From NCBI GenBank assembly GCA_038521625.1, contig JBCBKP010000023.1, positions 1-54,728 of the forward strand: DNA of 54,728 nt, given 5' to 3'. Position numbers and translations under genes: made by a program. The notes below the pieces were generated by a model. That model searched no databases and was not told the DNA's origin. It saw only the letters and a list, made by a program, of their open reading frames with translations. The stretch's first letter is position 1. Every line of letters begins with the position of its first letter. This document shows positions 16,059 through 24,139 of the stretch, piece by piece. Source of the stretch: JBCBKP01 sp038521625 (GTDB lineage Bacteria; Planctomycetota; Phycisphaerae; Phycisphaerales; UBA1924).

Positions 16059-17270
16059 TCAGTGCTCGATGTTGTCGCCGGGCTTGGCGGTCGCGGGGTC
16101 GGCGGCGATCTGGAAGTAGTTGGGGTTCGATTCGACGTAATAGGCGTAGTTTGAGTTGCCCGACGCGATATTGTTGACGAGCGTGTTGTTGTAGACATTG
16201 TTGCCGTAGCTCACGAAGCCGGTGCCGGAGTTTGAGGCGGTGTTACCGTCGACGACGATACCGGATCCGTTGGCATGGACGCCGTATACGGTGTTCCCGT
16301 CGCAGACGTTGCCGCGGACAACCGAATCCCGTCTGACCTCAATGCCGGCGCTGCCGTTGTCGTCGCAGACGTTGTTCAGGATGCGCGAGGCGAAGCTCCC
16401 GCGGATGCCGTCGTCGGCGTTGTCGAGCGCGGCCGAGTTCTTGACTGTGCCGCCCTCGCCGTTGAAGTATCCGAATCGGTTGTTCCCCGTTGAGCGACAG
16501 CCGTCGATCGTGGTCCGCTCCACGCCGCTGAAGCCGTCCTGCTGGTTGTTCCGGGCGGTGCAGCGCGTCGCGGCCGCGCCCTCGATGAGGTAGAAGCCGT
16601 CGAGGACGCTGTTCGATGCGCTCGAATCGATGGCGGAGGCGTACGAGCCCAGATAGATCCCGTTCGCGCCCGAGCCCGCGACGGCCGAGTCGATGACGCG
16701 CCCGCTCGAGCCGACCTGGATGCCGTTGTCGCCGCTGCTCGTCACCGTGACGCGCTCGACACGCGAGCGGGCGCCGACGGAGACGCCCTTGGCGCCGATC
16801 TCGAAGACGCTGACGTCCTCGACAACGTGATCGGTGCCGAGGAAGGCGATCCCCGAGCCGGCGAAGCCGGTGATGCCGCCGTTCTTCACGCTGACGCGAC
16901 TGCCCAGCCCCGCGACGCCGGAGTTGCCGAATCCGCCCCCGACGATGCGGAAGCCGTTCAGGTCGATCACGACGTCGTCCGCGCCGATCTCGATGCCGGC
17001 GTAGCCGACGGCGGCCTCGCCGAGCACCAGGTCGCCGGTCAGGTAGTAGTGGCCGGGCTGCTCGATCCGGAAGATCGAGTTGTCGTCGCCGGGCGTGTTC
17101 TCGAGGCTCAGCGGGGTGCGCGGCTCGATCTGGAAGAGGTCCGGACCGGTGTCCGAGACCGCCCCCATCGGCGGCTGGAGCGTCCCCAGCGTGCTCTGGG
17201 CGAGTCCGGCGGTGGCTGTGAGCGCGAGCGCGGCGACCGCGCCCGCCCGACGTGCGGTCGTGCAATGCAT
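16059..17270 (-). CDS. Secreted right-handed parallel beta-helix protein (array member 6)
   Basis: A 403-aa protein with GGAGAAA before the ATG at 17270. The signal peptide shares 'TARRAGAVAALA' with member 3, while the header ('GTLQPPMGAVSDTGPDLF', 'QIEPRTPLSLENTPG') matches member 5, so it looks like a mosaic of two lineages. 'VVIDLNGFRIVGGG' and about twelve coils follow ('NNQQDGFSGVERTTIDGCRS'), with Tyr-rich coils near the end. It ends 'DPATAKPGDNIEH', a variant of the array tip. Exported; function unknown. Confidence 0.87.
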   Translation of the reverse strand: MHCTTARRAGAVAALALTATAGLAQSTLGTLQPPMGAVSDTGPDLFQIEPRTPLSLENTPGDDNSIFRIEQPGHYYLTGDLVLGEAAVGYAGIEIGADDVVIDLNGFRIVGGGFGNSGVAGLGSRVSVKNGGITGFAGSGIAFLGTDHVVEDVSVFEIGAKGVSVGARSRVERVTVTSSGDNGIQVGSSGRVIDSAVAGSGANGIYLGSYASAIDSSASNSVLDGFYLIEGAAATRCTARNNQQDGFSGVERTTIDGCRSTGNNRFGYFNGEGGTVKNSAALDNADDGIRGSFASRILNNVCDDNGSAGIEVRRDSVVRGNVCDGNTVYGVHANGSGIVVDGNTASNSGTGFVSYGNNVYNNTLVNNIASGNSNYAYYVESNPNYFQIAADPATAKPGDNIEH

Positions 17271-17459
17271 GGCTGTTTCTCCGTATCAGGCCGGCCCCGG
17301 GAAGAACCCCCGAGGCTCGGTTCGTGCCCCTGTCGTCAGGTCAAGCGGACCGGCCGCGAGCAACGGGACACGGATGCGAGGTTTTTCTTGACACGGGCGG
17401 CAGGAGGCGCCCGTCCGCCCGAATCGCCCCGACCCGCGGTGGCGGGCCGGGACGGGCGT

Positions 17460-18626
17460 TCACGGCAGCACGAGGTTGCGGTCCGGGTTGCCGTTGCCCG
17501 GGAGCGCGCTCGCGTCGACGATCGGGGCCAGCACGTTGTTGTTCCCTGTGCCGTTGCTCACGGCCGAGCCCACGAAGAAGCCCTTGAACGTGTTCCCGAC
17601 GATCGCGATGCGATTCGCGCCCGGCCGGAGATGGACGCCGATCGGGGCCCCAGAGAAGACCGGCGCCGCGACGAACGTGTTCCCGTGCACGATGTGACCC
17701 GAGCCCGCGAGCGCCAGGCCGACCTGGTTCGCCATCAGGCCCTGGAACGTGTTGCCCTCGACGTTCGAGTTGTCCCCGCCGACCTCCGCGAAGACCTGTG
17801 CCCCCGGGCTCTGAGCGGAAGCCATCGCGCTGTTCATGTGATTGGACGAGAACTCCAGGTTCTCGCCGCTCAGGCGGATGACCGGAGCCGTCGGCGGCGT
17901 GTCGCCCTTCAGCGTGAAGCGGTTGTGCGTCAGGTTGGTCATCATCCCGTTGGTGAGGAACCAATCGCCATCGTCCGTGTTCAGCACGAACGTGTTGCGG
18001 GCCCCGACCATGTAGACGCCGCCGTCCACACGACCCTTGACGAAGTTGTCGAAGAGCTGCGCGTCGCTGCCCAGCAAGAGCGCCGCCGTCAGGTTCTCCT
18101 TGATCTTGGATCCCTTGATCACCACGTCGTTCCCGCCCCGGACGCCCGCGCCGGCGTTGCCGACGGCCGCGATGTAGAGCCCGAACACGTCTTCGCCGAC
18201 GCGGAATCCGTCGCCGGCGTTTTCGTAGCTGTTCAGATCACCCAGGATCAGGAGCTCGGGGTCGCTCTCGGCGTGGACGCCGTGCCCGCCGAAGCCCTCG
18301 ATGTGGCCGGTCCCCGCCTGTGAGATTGTGTGGCCGCCCAGATCGATGAAGACGTTCCCGGGCGCCGCGATCCAGATGCCGCTCTCGCCGTCGATCGCGA
18401 TCAGATCGGTGTCGAGCACGTACGCGCCTGGCTCGGTGATGACGTGCTTGGCGGTCGCGGCTCCGGGCAGCCCGCTGATCGGCGTCTTCACCGCCCGGGC
18501 GAGCGCCGCGAGATCGGGGCCGGTGTCCAGAACGGGACCCGCGGGCGGGTCGAGCGGCCCCAGCCCGCCCTGCGCAAGAACACAACCCGTGACAGCGGCG
18601 CACGCGGCGATCGCGATGATCTTCAT
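17460..18626 (-). CDS. Divergent beta-helix protein, possible lipoprotein (array member 7)
   Basis: A 388-aa protein with AGGAG before the ATG at 18626. The header 'GLGPLDPPAGPVLDTGPDLA' is typical, but the rest departs from the family: 'ITEPGAYVLDTDLIAIDGES' replaces the usual 'PGSYYLTGNI' block, 'VFIDLGGHTIS' replaces 'DLNGFTI', the coils are longer and less Asn-rich, and the usual C-terminal tip is missing (it ends 'PDRNLVLP'). The signal peptide contains 'VTGC', which fits a lipobox, so Cys15 could be lipidated; cleavage at 'VLAQ' by signal peptidase I is the alternative. A distinct paralogue, perhaps with a different ligand or a membrane-anchoring role. Confidence 0.82.
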   Translation of the reverse strand: MKIIAIAACAAVTGCVLAQGGLGPLDPPAGPVLDTGPDLAALARAVKTPISGLPGAATAKHVITEPGAYVLDTDLIAIDGESGIWIAAPGNVFIDLGGHTISQAGTGHIEGFGGHGVHAESDPELLILGDLNSYENAGDGFRVGEDVFGLYIAAVGNAGAGVRGGNDVVIKGSKIKENLTAALLLGSDAQLFDNFVKGRVDGGVYMVGARNTFVLNTDDGDWFLTNGMMTNLTHNRFTLKGDTPPTAPVIRLSGENLEFSSNHMNSAMASAQSPGAQVFAEVGGDNSNVEGNTFQGLMANQVGLALAGSGHIVHGNTFVAAPVFSGAPIGVHLRPGANRIAIVGNTFKGFFVGSAVSNGTGNNNVLAPIVDASALPGNGNPDRNLVLP

Positions 18627-18785
18627 GGTCTCAGCTCCTGATCACATTCTCGGATCACGCTCCGGGTCCACGGGCGAACGGCCCCGACACAGCGCGGGCG
18701 CACGCCCGCCACCTCCGAGTCAAGCGGAGGACGCCGGGAACTCAGACACGCGATCGTGAGATCGCCGGCGATTCGGGCGGGTTCC

Positions 18786-20216
18786 CTACGCCCGTGGGCC
18801 GAACGCCCTACTGCTCGATGTTGTCGAACGGTCCCGCGGTGGTCGGGTCGCTGCTGACCGCGAAGTAGTTGCCGGAGGCGGGAACGTCGTAGTCGGTCGT
18901 GAGGCTGCCAACAGCGAGTTCCGCGTGATGCGGTTGGCCATCGAGCCCGGGACGACGACACGGATCCCGATGTTGTTGTTGAACAGGTTGTTGGAATCGA
19001 TGCTGTTGCCGGCCCCGGCGACGCGGACGCCGTCCCCGCACTGAGAGATGTTGTTGCCGCGGACGAGGCAGCCGCCGGCGGCGCTGATCCCGCTGAAGTC
19101 GGCGTCGCGGATCGTGTTGTTCTCGATCACCGACTGCGGGAGGCCCTCGATCCCGAGCACGCTCATCTTCTCGATCGTGCAGCCGCGGACCGTCGTGTTG
19201 ATCGACGCGACGAACGCGCTGGTGCAGTTCTCGGCGATCGAGTTCTGGATGATCGAGGACACGCCCGGGACCACCGCGAGCTGCGAGCAGAGCTGGAACG
19301 TGCAGCGGTCGACGACCGAGTACGCGCCCAGGTTCACCCCGTTGCCCGTCAGGTTGATGAACGAGCAGTCGATCAGCTTGTTGTATCCGGTCGTCGTCGC
19401 GCCGTGCTGACCGGCGAAGCGGACCCGCACCGACCTGGCGACCGAGCCCTGCAGCATGGAAAGGCCGGTCGAGCCGGTCTGGCGGATCGTGCAGCGTTCG
19501 ACCAACGCATCGTTGCTGACGGTGATGCCGACACCGTCCACCTGGGCGACGTTCGAATCGATGACGAGCGCGTTCGCGCTGGTCGTGATGCCGTCGGAGG
19601 TCGCGCCGGTGATCGTCGAGGCGCGGACCGTCCCGTGGATGCCGACCGCGATGCCGTCCCCGGCCGCGTCGCGCACGATGCAGCGATCGACCTGGCCCTG
19701 CGTGCCGACCTGGATCGCGGCGAACCCGCCGCCGGTGTTCACCACGGTCAGCCGCTCGGCGCGGCAATCATCGCCGAAGAGCAGCACGGCCCATTCGCCG
19801 GTGTCGGTGATGTTGCCGTTGCGCACGACACTGCGGACGGGCGCGGCGTTGTCACCGATGACGCCGGCGAGCGCGAAGCCGTTGCCGCGGATGGTGTAGC
19901 CGTTGAGGTCGAGCGTGACGTCGTCGGCCTGGATCAGCACGCCGTTCTTGCCGGCGTCGGCGCCGCCGAAGACGATGTCGTCGGCCAGCACGTACGAGCC
20001 GGGCTGACTGATGATGAATTTGTTGGACGCGTCGCCCGGCGTGCTGACGTTGTTCACAATCGTCCGCGTCTGCGCCGCGCCCGAGACCTGCTGCGCGATC
20101 TGGCTCAGGTCCGGGACGGTGTCGCTGATCGGACCGGCGGGCGGCGTCAGCGGGCCGAGCTGGGCGAGGACCGGACCTGCCGCCAGAGCGGCCACGACGA
20201 GGGCGAGTAGGCGCAT
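18786..20216 (-). CDS. Secreted beta-helix protein with a 1-nt frameshift near its C-terminus (array member 8)
   Basis: Read as is, the frame gives 476 aa from the ATG at 20216 (AGGGGA 6 nt upstream), with header 'QLGPLTPPAGPISDTVPDLS', 'PGDASNKFIISQPGSYVLAD' and 'VTLDLNGYTIRGNG'. After 'NRITRNS' the frame breaks and ends in a Thr/Arg/Ser-rich tail to 18786. Inserting one base at 18916-18917 restores 'AVGSLTTDYDVPASGNYFAV', then 'SSDPTTAGPFDNIEQ', stopping at 18808. That end is the exact family tip, so the undamaged gene is 18808-20216. It is either a recent inactivating mutation or an assembly error; coding style is otherwise normal. Exported beta-helix, most like member 9. Confidence 0.83.
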   Translation of the reverse strand: MRLLALVVAALAAGPVLAQLGPLTPPAGPISDTVPDLSQIAQQVSGAAQTRTIVNNVSTPGDASNKFIISQPGSYVLADDIVFGGADAGKNGVLIQADDVTLDLNGYTIRGNGFALAGVIGDNAAPVRSVVRNGNITDTGEWAVLLFGDDCRAERLTVVNTGGGFAAIQVGTQGQVDRCIVRDAAGDGIAVGIHGTVRASTITGATSDGITTSANALVIDSNVAQVDGVGITVSNDALVERCTIRQTGSTGLSMLQGSVARSVRVRFAGQHGATTTGYNKLIDCSFINLTGNGVNLGAYSVVDRCTFQLCSQLAVVPGVSSIIQNSIAENCTSAFVASINTTVRGCTIEKMSVLGIEGLPQSVIENNTIRDADFSGISAAGGCLVRGNNISQCGDGVRVAGAGNSIDSNNLFNNNIGIRVVVPGSMANRITRNSLLAASRPTTTFPPPATTSRSAATRPPRDRSTTSSSRAFGPRA

Positions 20217-20257
20217 CTGCATCCCCTGCAAGGGCTTCCGAACCGGGTTGAAAGCCG

Positions 20258-20289
20258 CGAGCCGGCCTCCTCCGACCGGCCGCGGCGAG
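20258..20289 (-). repeat. 32-nt intergenic element, copy A
   Basis: This lies between members 8 and 9 and matches 21570-21601 at 31 of 32 bases (one C/T change). It contains GCCGG and CCGGC arms that can fold into a small hairpin. It is either a duplicated terminator/attenuator or a relic of tandem duplication. Confidence 0.75.
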
Positions 20290-20301
20290 GATCTTCGCGC
20301 G

Positions 20302-21528
20302 CTACTGCGCCACGTTGTCCATCGGACCCGCCGTACCCGGATCGGTCGTCACCGCGAAGAAGTTGCTCGCCGAGGTCACCATGTAGTTCGTCGTGTTGTT
20401 CGCCGCCACGTTCCGTGTCACCACGTTGCCCATCGAGCCGGGCACGGCCTGCTCGATGCCGACGGGATTCGAGAACACCATGTTTGAATCGACGCGATTC
20501 GCGACGCCGTTCATGTAGATCCCGGCGCCGCCGCTGTTGCTCACACTGTTGCCGGTCGCGACGCACAGGCCCGCCAGACGTATGCCGTCGCCATCGTTGT
20601 TGCTGACCCGGTTGTTCTCAATCATCGCGCCGGCCGTGCTGCATTCGATCCCGTGGGCGTCGTTGTCGCGCGAGCTGCAACCGCGGACGATCCCATCCCC
20701 GCTGATCACGAAGCCGCTGTTCGCATTCAGAAACGAGGTGCAGCTGTCGGCGATCGAGCCCGTCACGACGGTGATCCCGGTGAAGCCGCTCTGGCGGACC
20801 GCGCACCGCACCGCGATGCAATCCGTGTTCAGCTGGATACCGTTCGAGCCCGCGTTGAACACCACGCTATCGACGACCCGGCACGAGTTCGACAACGCGA
20901 TCCCGCTGAACACCGTGGTATCGACATTGCTCCGGCTCACCGCCGACCGGAAACCCACCGAGATCCCGCTCGCGCCGCTGTTCCGCACCGTGCAGCGGTC
21001 CACGATGCTCTCCTCGCCCACCGCGATCCCTGCGAATCCAGAGCCTGTCTGCTCAACGTGCAGGTCGACGATCCGGTTGCTCTCCCCGAACAGGCCGACC
21101 GCCCACTTGCCCGTCTCGATGATGTTCCCATTGAACACCGCGAGCCGATCCGGGCCGTTGCCGTTTGTCCAGACCCCCGACTGCGAGATCCCGTTGCCGT
21201 CGATCGTGAACCCGTTCAGATCCAGCGTCACATCGTCCGACATGATCTCGATGGCGTTCTTGCCCGCGTCGCCCGGCTGGAACTCGATGTTCCCGGTCAG
21301 GTAGTACGAGCCGGGCTGCGTGATCCGAAACAGGTTGGTCGCGTTGCCGGGCGTGTTGACGCCGTCCACGACGATCCGGGCGTCGGCCGCGGTCTGCACC
21401 TGCGTCACCAGCTGCGACAGGTCGGGCCCGGTGTCGCTGATCGGGCCGGCGGGCGGCACCAACGGACCCAGCTGACCGAACGCAGGACCGGTCGCGACCG
21501 CGACCACGATCGAGGCAAACGCGCGCAT
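20302..21528 (-). CDS. Secreted right-handed parallel beta-helix protein (array member 9)
   Basis: A 408-aa protein that starts at the ATG at 21528 with the leader TTGCAGGGGGACATC, shared with members 1 and 8. Header 'QLGPLVPPAGPISDTGPDLS' with the extra 'QLVTQVQTAADARIVVDGVN', then 'NLFRITQPGSYYLTGNI', 'VTLDLNGFTIDGNG' and around thirteen coils, several with conserved Cys ('SRDNDAHGIECSTAGAMIEN'). It ends 'DPGTAGPMDNVAQ'. The 85-bp gaps on both sides of this gene are alike and carry a nearly identical 32-nt element, so member 9 with its flanks looks recently duplicated with member 8. Exported; function unknown. Confidence 0.88.
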   Translation of the reverse strand: MRAFASIVVAVATGPAFGQLGPLVPPAGPISDTGPDLSQLVTQVQTAADARIVVDGVNTPGNATNLFRITQPGSYYLTGNIEFQPGDAGKNAIEIMSDDVTLDLNGFTIDGNGISQSGVWTNGNGPDRLAVFNGNIIETGKWAVGLFGESNRIVDLHVEQTGSGFAGIAVGEESIVDRCTVRNSGASGISVGFRSAVSRSNVDTTVFSGIALSNSCRVVDSVVFNAGSNGIQLNTDCIAVRCAVRQSGFTGITVVTGSIADSCTSFLNANSGFVISGDGIVRGCSSRDNDAHGIECSTAGAMIENNRVSNNDGDGIRLAGLCVATGNSVSNSGGAGIYMNGVANRVDSNMVFSNPVGIEQAVPGSMGNVVTRNVAANNTTNYMVTSASNFFAVTTDPGTAGPMDNVAQ

Positions 21529-21569
21529 GATGTCCCCCTGCAAGCACTTAAGAAGACAGCAGAATACCA

Positions 21570-21601
21570 CGAGCCGGCCTCCTCCGACCGGCCGTGGCGA
21601 G
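21570..21601 (-). repeat. 32-nt intergenic element, copy B
   Basis: Second copy of the element at 20258-20289, placed in the same position, just upstream of a beta-helix start and just after the stop of the next member. The sequence around it is less similar, so the element itself seems to be what is kept. Confidence 0.75.
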
Positions 21602-21613
21602 AAAATCGCCGCG

Positions 21614-22822
21614 CTACTGCGCGATGTTGATCCAGGGATTCGTTGAGCTCGAGGCGCTCGGGCCCGTGAACGAGAAGAAGTTGCCGCCGAGGACCGAGTA
21701 GGTGATGGCGCAGTCGGACGCGAAGTTCCGGACGATCATATTGTCGAGGACACCGATCCCTTGGGTTCGGAATCCGATGGTGCAACCGACGGCGGTGTTT
21801 GAATCGACGCGGTTGTCCGGGCCGGTGATCTGGAACCCATCATCGCCGATGTCCTCGACCGTGTTGTTGACTATCGAGTTCCGACTCGAGCCCCGGATCC
21901 CGTCGGTCGTGCTCCCGATGACCAGATTGCCCTCAACCCGGCAGGCGCTGGTGAACACGATGCCGTCGTCCCCGCTGGCGCGGACCTGGTTGTTCACGAT
22001 CACGCAATCGCCCGTTGCCTGGATCCCGTCGAAAGTTGCGTTGTCGATGGTGCACCCCTCGATGAACGCAAGGTCGAAGGCCCTGATCCCATTGGTGCGC
22101 GAGCCCGTGATGCGGCAGTGCAGCGCCTTGGCCCGCCCGCCCATCAGGATGCCGTCCGCGGCGCCGGTGACGCTGCATCGCTCGGCGATCGCCTCGATCT
22201 GGAGCGTGATGCCGCTGGACCCGCAGTTGATCACGGCGGAGTCGCGCACCACCCCGCCCTCGCCCACGTCGATGCCGTCGGCCCCGGCGTCCTCCACCAC
22301 GCAGCGCTCGACGATCGCGCCGGCCCCGCCGACGAAGATGCCGTCGGCCCCCATGCCCGCGGCCACGCCGACCGCCCGGATGTCGCGGACCGAGGTCGAC
22401 GGGCTGCCGGCGCTGATCATGTTGCCGTTGATGCCCTTGATCACGCCGTTTCGGATCGCGAGCCGGTCGGTCGGCCCGAAGGCGCGGATCCCGCCCGTCG
22501 CCAGCCCGGCCCCGTCGATGGCGAACCCGTTGAGATCGATCGTGACGTCCGTCGCCGCGACCTCGATCGCCGAGAAATTCGCCTTGTCCGCCAGCACGTT
22601 GCCCGCGAGGTAGTACGAGCCCGGTTGGCTGATCCGGAACACCGAGCTCGCGTCCCCAGGCGTGTTCTCGGCGTTGATCTCGGTGCGCGCTTCTTCGAGC
22701 GCATCGATCACCTGGCTCAGGTTCGGGCCGCTGTCCGTGACCGGTCCCGCCGGCGGGTTGATCTGCGCCGACGCCGCGGCGGTGGTGGCCGCGAACGCGG
22801 CGACGATCGTTCTGATCTGCAT
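21614..22822 (-). CDS. Secreted right-handed parallel beta-helix protein (array member 10)
   Basis: A 402-aa protein with CAGGGGAG before the ATG at 22822. The header is shortened: 'QINPPAGPVTDSGPNLS', followed by 'QVIDALEEARTEINAENTPG'. 'SVFRISQPGSYYLAGNV' and 'VTIDLNGFAIDGAG' precede about twelve coils with many Cys ('ERCVVEDAGADGIDVGEGG'), and it ends 'NPWINIAQ'. The gap to member 11 is only 30 bp, the shortest in the array, so they should be one transcript. Exported; function unknown. Confidence 0.88.
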   Translation of the reverse strand: MQIRTIVAAFAATTAAASAQINPPAGPVTDSGPNLSQVIDALEEARTEINAENTPGDASSVFRISQPGSYYLAGNVLADKANFSAIEVAATDVTIDLNGFAIDGAGLATGGIRAFGPTDRLAIRNGVIKGINGNMISAGSPSTSVRDIRAVGVAAGMGADGIFVGGAGAIVERCVVEDAGADGIDVGEGGVVRDSAVINCGSSGITLQIEAIAERCSVTGAADGILMGGRAKALHCRITGSRTNGIRAFDLAFIEGCTIDNATFDGIQATGDCVIVNNQVRASGDDGIVFTSACRVEGNLVIGSTTDGIRGSSRNSIVNNTVEDIGDDGFQITGPDNRVDSNTAVGCTIGFRTQGIGVLDNMIVRNFASDCAITYSVLGGNFFSFTGPSASSSTNPWINIAQ

Positions 22823-22852
22823 CTGAGTTGCTCCCCTGGTCCTTCTGCTCCG

Positions 22853-23920
22853 CTACTGCTCGATGTTCGCGTAGTTCGCCGAGGTCACCGAGTTGGCCGT
22901 GACCGAAAAGAAGTTGCCGGCCCCGACGTTGTACGCCGTCCCGTTGCCCTGCGCGAAGTTGCGGATGATCGCGTTGTCGATCGCGTCGGCGAGCGCCGAA
23001 ACGAGGCCGGTGGTGCAGCCGATGATGTCGTTCGAATCGACGCGGTTGCCCGACCTGAACACCGCGATCCCGGTCGTGCACCGGATGATCCGGTTCCCCC
23101 GGACGGTGCCACCGATGATCGTCTGGAGCCCGACGCCAGCGCAGTCGCGGACGATGTTGTCGGTGATCAGGCACTCGTCCTGAGCGAGGATCCCCGAGGC
23201 GGCCCCCTCGATGACGCACCCGTCGACGATCGAGCCGTCGAGCGCCGTGATGCCCGCGCCGCTCGGCCCGGTCGCCCGGATCGTGCAGCCGATGACCCGC
23301 CCGCCCTGGTTCAGCCAGATCCCGTTGGACGCCGCGTTCTCGATCACGCAGTCCCGCACTGTGCCGCCATCGCCGACGCGCACGCCCTCGACGTCGGCAT
23401 CGACCACGCGGCAGCCCTCGACGAGCCCGCCGACGTTCGTCAGATAGATGCCCCGCGCCGCGCCGATGCCGCCGCCGACCGCCGAGATGTTCCGCGCGAC
23501 CGAATGGGCCCCGCGGAGAATGACCGGATTGCCCCGGCAGCCGATGATCGAGCCGTTCTGGACCGTGACACGAGCCGAGGCCGAAGAGAGCACGTCGATC
23601 CCCTCGTTCGCCAGCCCGCGGCCATCGATGGTGAACCCATTGAGATCGATCGTGACGTCCGGGGCGCCGACACGGATGATGTCCCGGTTCGGCGTCGCGG
23701 TCGTCTCGTTCCGCGTGAGGTAGTACGAGCCCGACCGGGCGATGAAGAACTCGGTCGACGCGTTGCCCGGCGCGGTCTCCTGCGTGAGCGGGATCCGCGG
23801 CTCGGCCTCGTCGATCGACTTGCCGGAGTCCGCGACCGGACCCGCCGGCGGCTGGACCTGAGCTGACGCACCCACGGCCAACGCCGCGAGCGCGGCAACG
23901 ACGGGAATCCCTCGATCCAT
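22853..23920 (-). CDS. Secreted right-handed parallel beta-helix protein (array member 11, first of the array)
   Basis: A 355-aa protein, the shortest of the array. The ATG at 23920 is preferred because the ribosome site GCAGGGG is then 8 nt away; an ATG at 23926 would be too close. Header 'QVQPPAGPVADSGKSIDEAE' is the variant shared with member 4. 'GSYYLTRNETTATPNRDIIR' replaces the usual 'YYLTGN' block, then 'VTIDLNGFTIDGRG' and around ten coils follow, ending 'NYANIEQ'. It is the promoter-proximal gene; 219 bp separate it from the divergent PadR regulator, so array transcription probably starts in that gap. Confidence 0.87.
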   Translation of the reverse strand: MDRGIPVVAALAALAVGASAQVQPPAGPVADSGKSIDEAEPRIPLTQETAPGNASTEFFIARSGSYYLTRNETTATPNRDIIRVGAPDVTIDLNGFTIDGRGLANEGIDVLSSASARVTVQNGSIIGCRGNPVILRGAHSVARNISAVGGGIGAARGIYLTNVGGLVEGCRVVDADVEGVRVGDGGTVRDCVIENAASNGIWLNQGGRVIGCTIRATGPSGAGITALDGSIVDGCVIEGAASGILAQDECLITDNIVRDCAGVGLQTIIGGTVRGNRIIRCTTGIAVFRSGNRVDSNDIIGCTTGLVSALADAIDNAIIRNFAQGNGTAYNVGAGNFFSVTANSVTSANYANIEQ

Positions 23921-24139
23921 CCGCATATCCCCTGCGAGCGGGCCCCGGCCCAATCGCCGAGTTCCTGCCACATGAGAATACAGAGCGACAAGCGCATCCC
24001 CAGATCACGGCTGGATTTCGAGCGTCAGGCGAATCGATCTCGGGAAATCAACGAGCGAGACACCGGGGTTAACACTGGATTCTGGTCCACACGCCGACGG
24101 TGCTTGAACTCAGTACAACTCCGATCGTACAATGCTTAC
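23921..24139. promoter_or_regulatory. Divergent control region between the beta-helix array and padR
   Basis: The 219-bp gap is AT-richer than its surroundings. On the plus strand a promoter TTGAAC (24104-24109), 18 bp, TACAAT (24128-24133) ends 6 bp before the padR start codon. Two GTACAA direct repeats (24113-24118 and 24127-24132) overlap this promoter and could be an operator. The promoter for the array on the minus strand is not clear. Confidence 0.6.

Noticed and set aside
22118..23866. Long plus-strand open frame (over 500 codons) across array members 10-11
   Set aside because: It is antisense to two clear beta-helix genes and translates to repeated 'VDGEPVEIDRDV'-type strings. High GC leaves such shadows open.
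9553..23920. Could the dense similarity be a CRISPR-like or satellite array?
   Set aside because: The repeats are whole coding units of about 1.1-1.3 kb with codon-phased differences, not short direct repeats with spacers.
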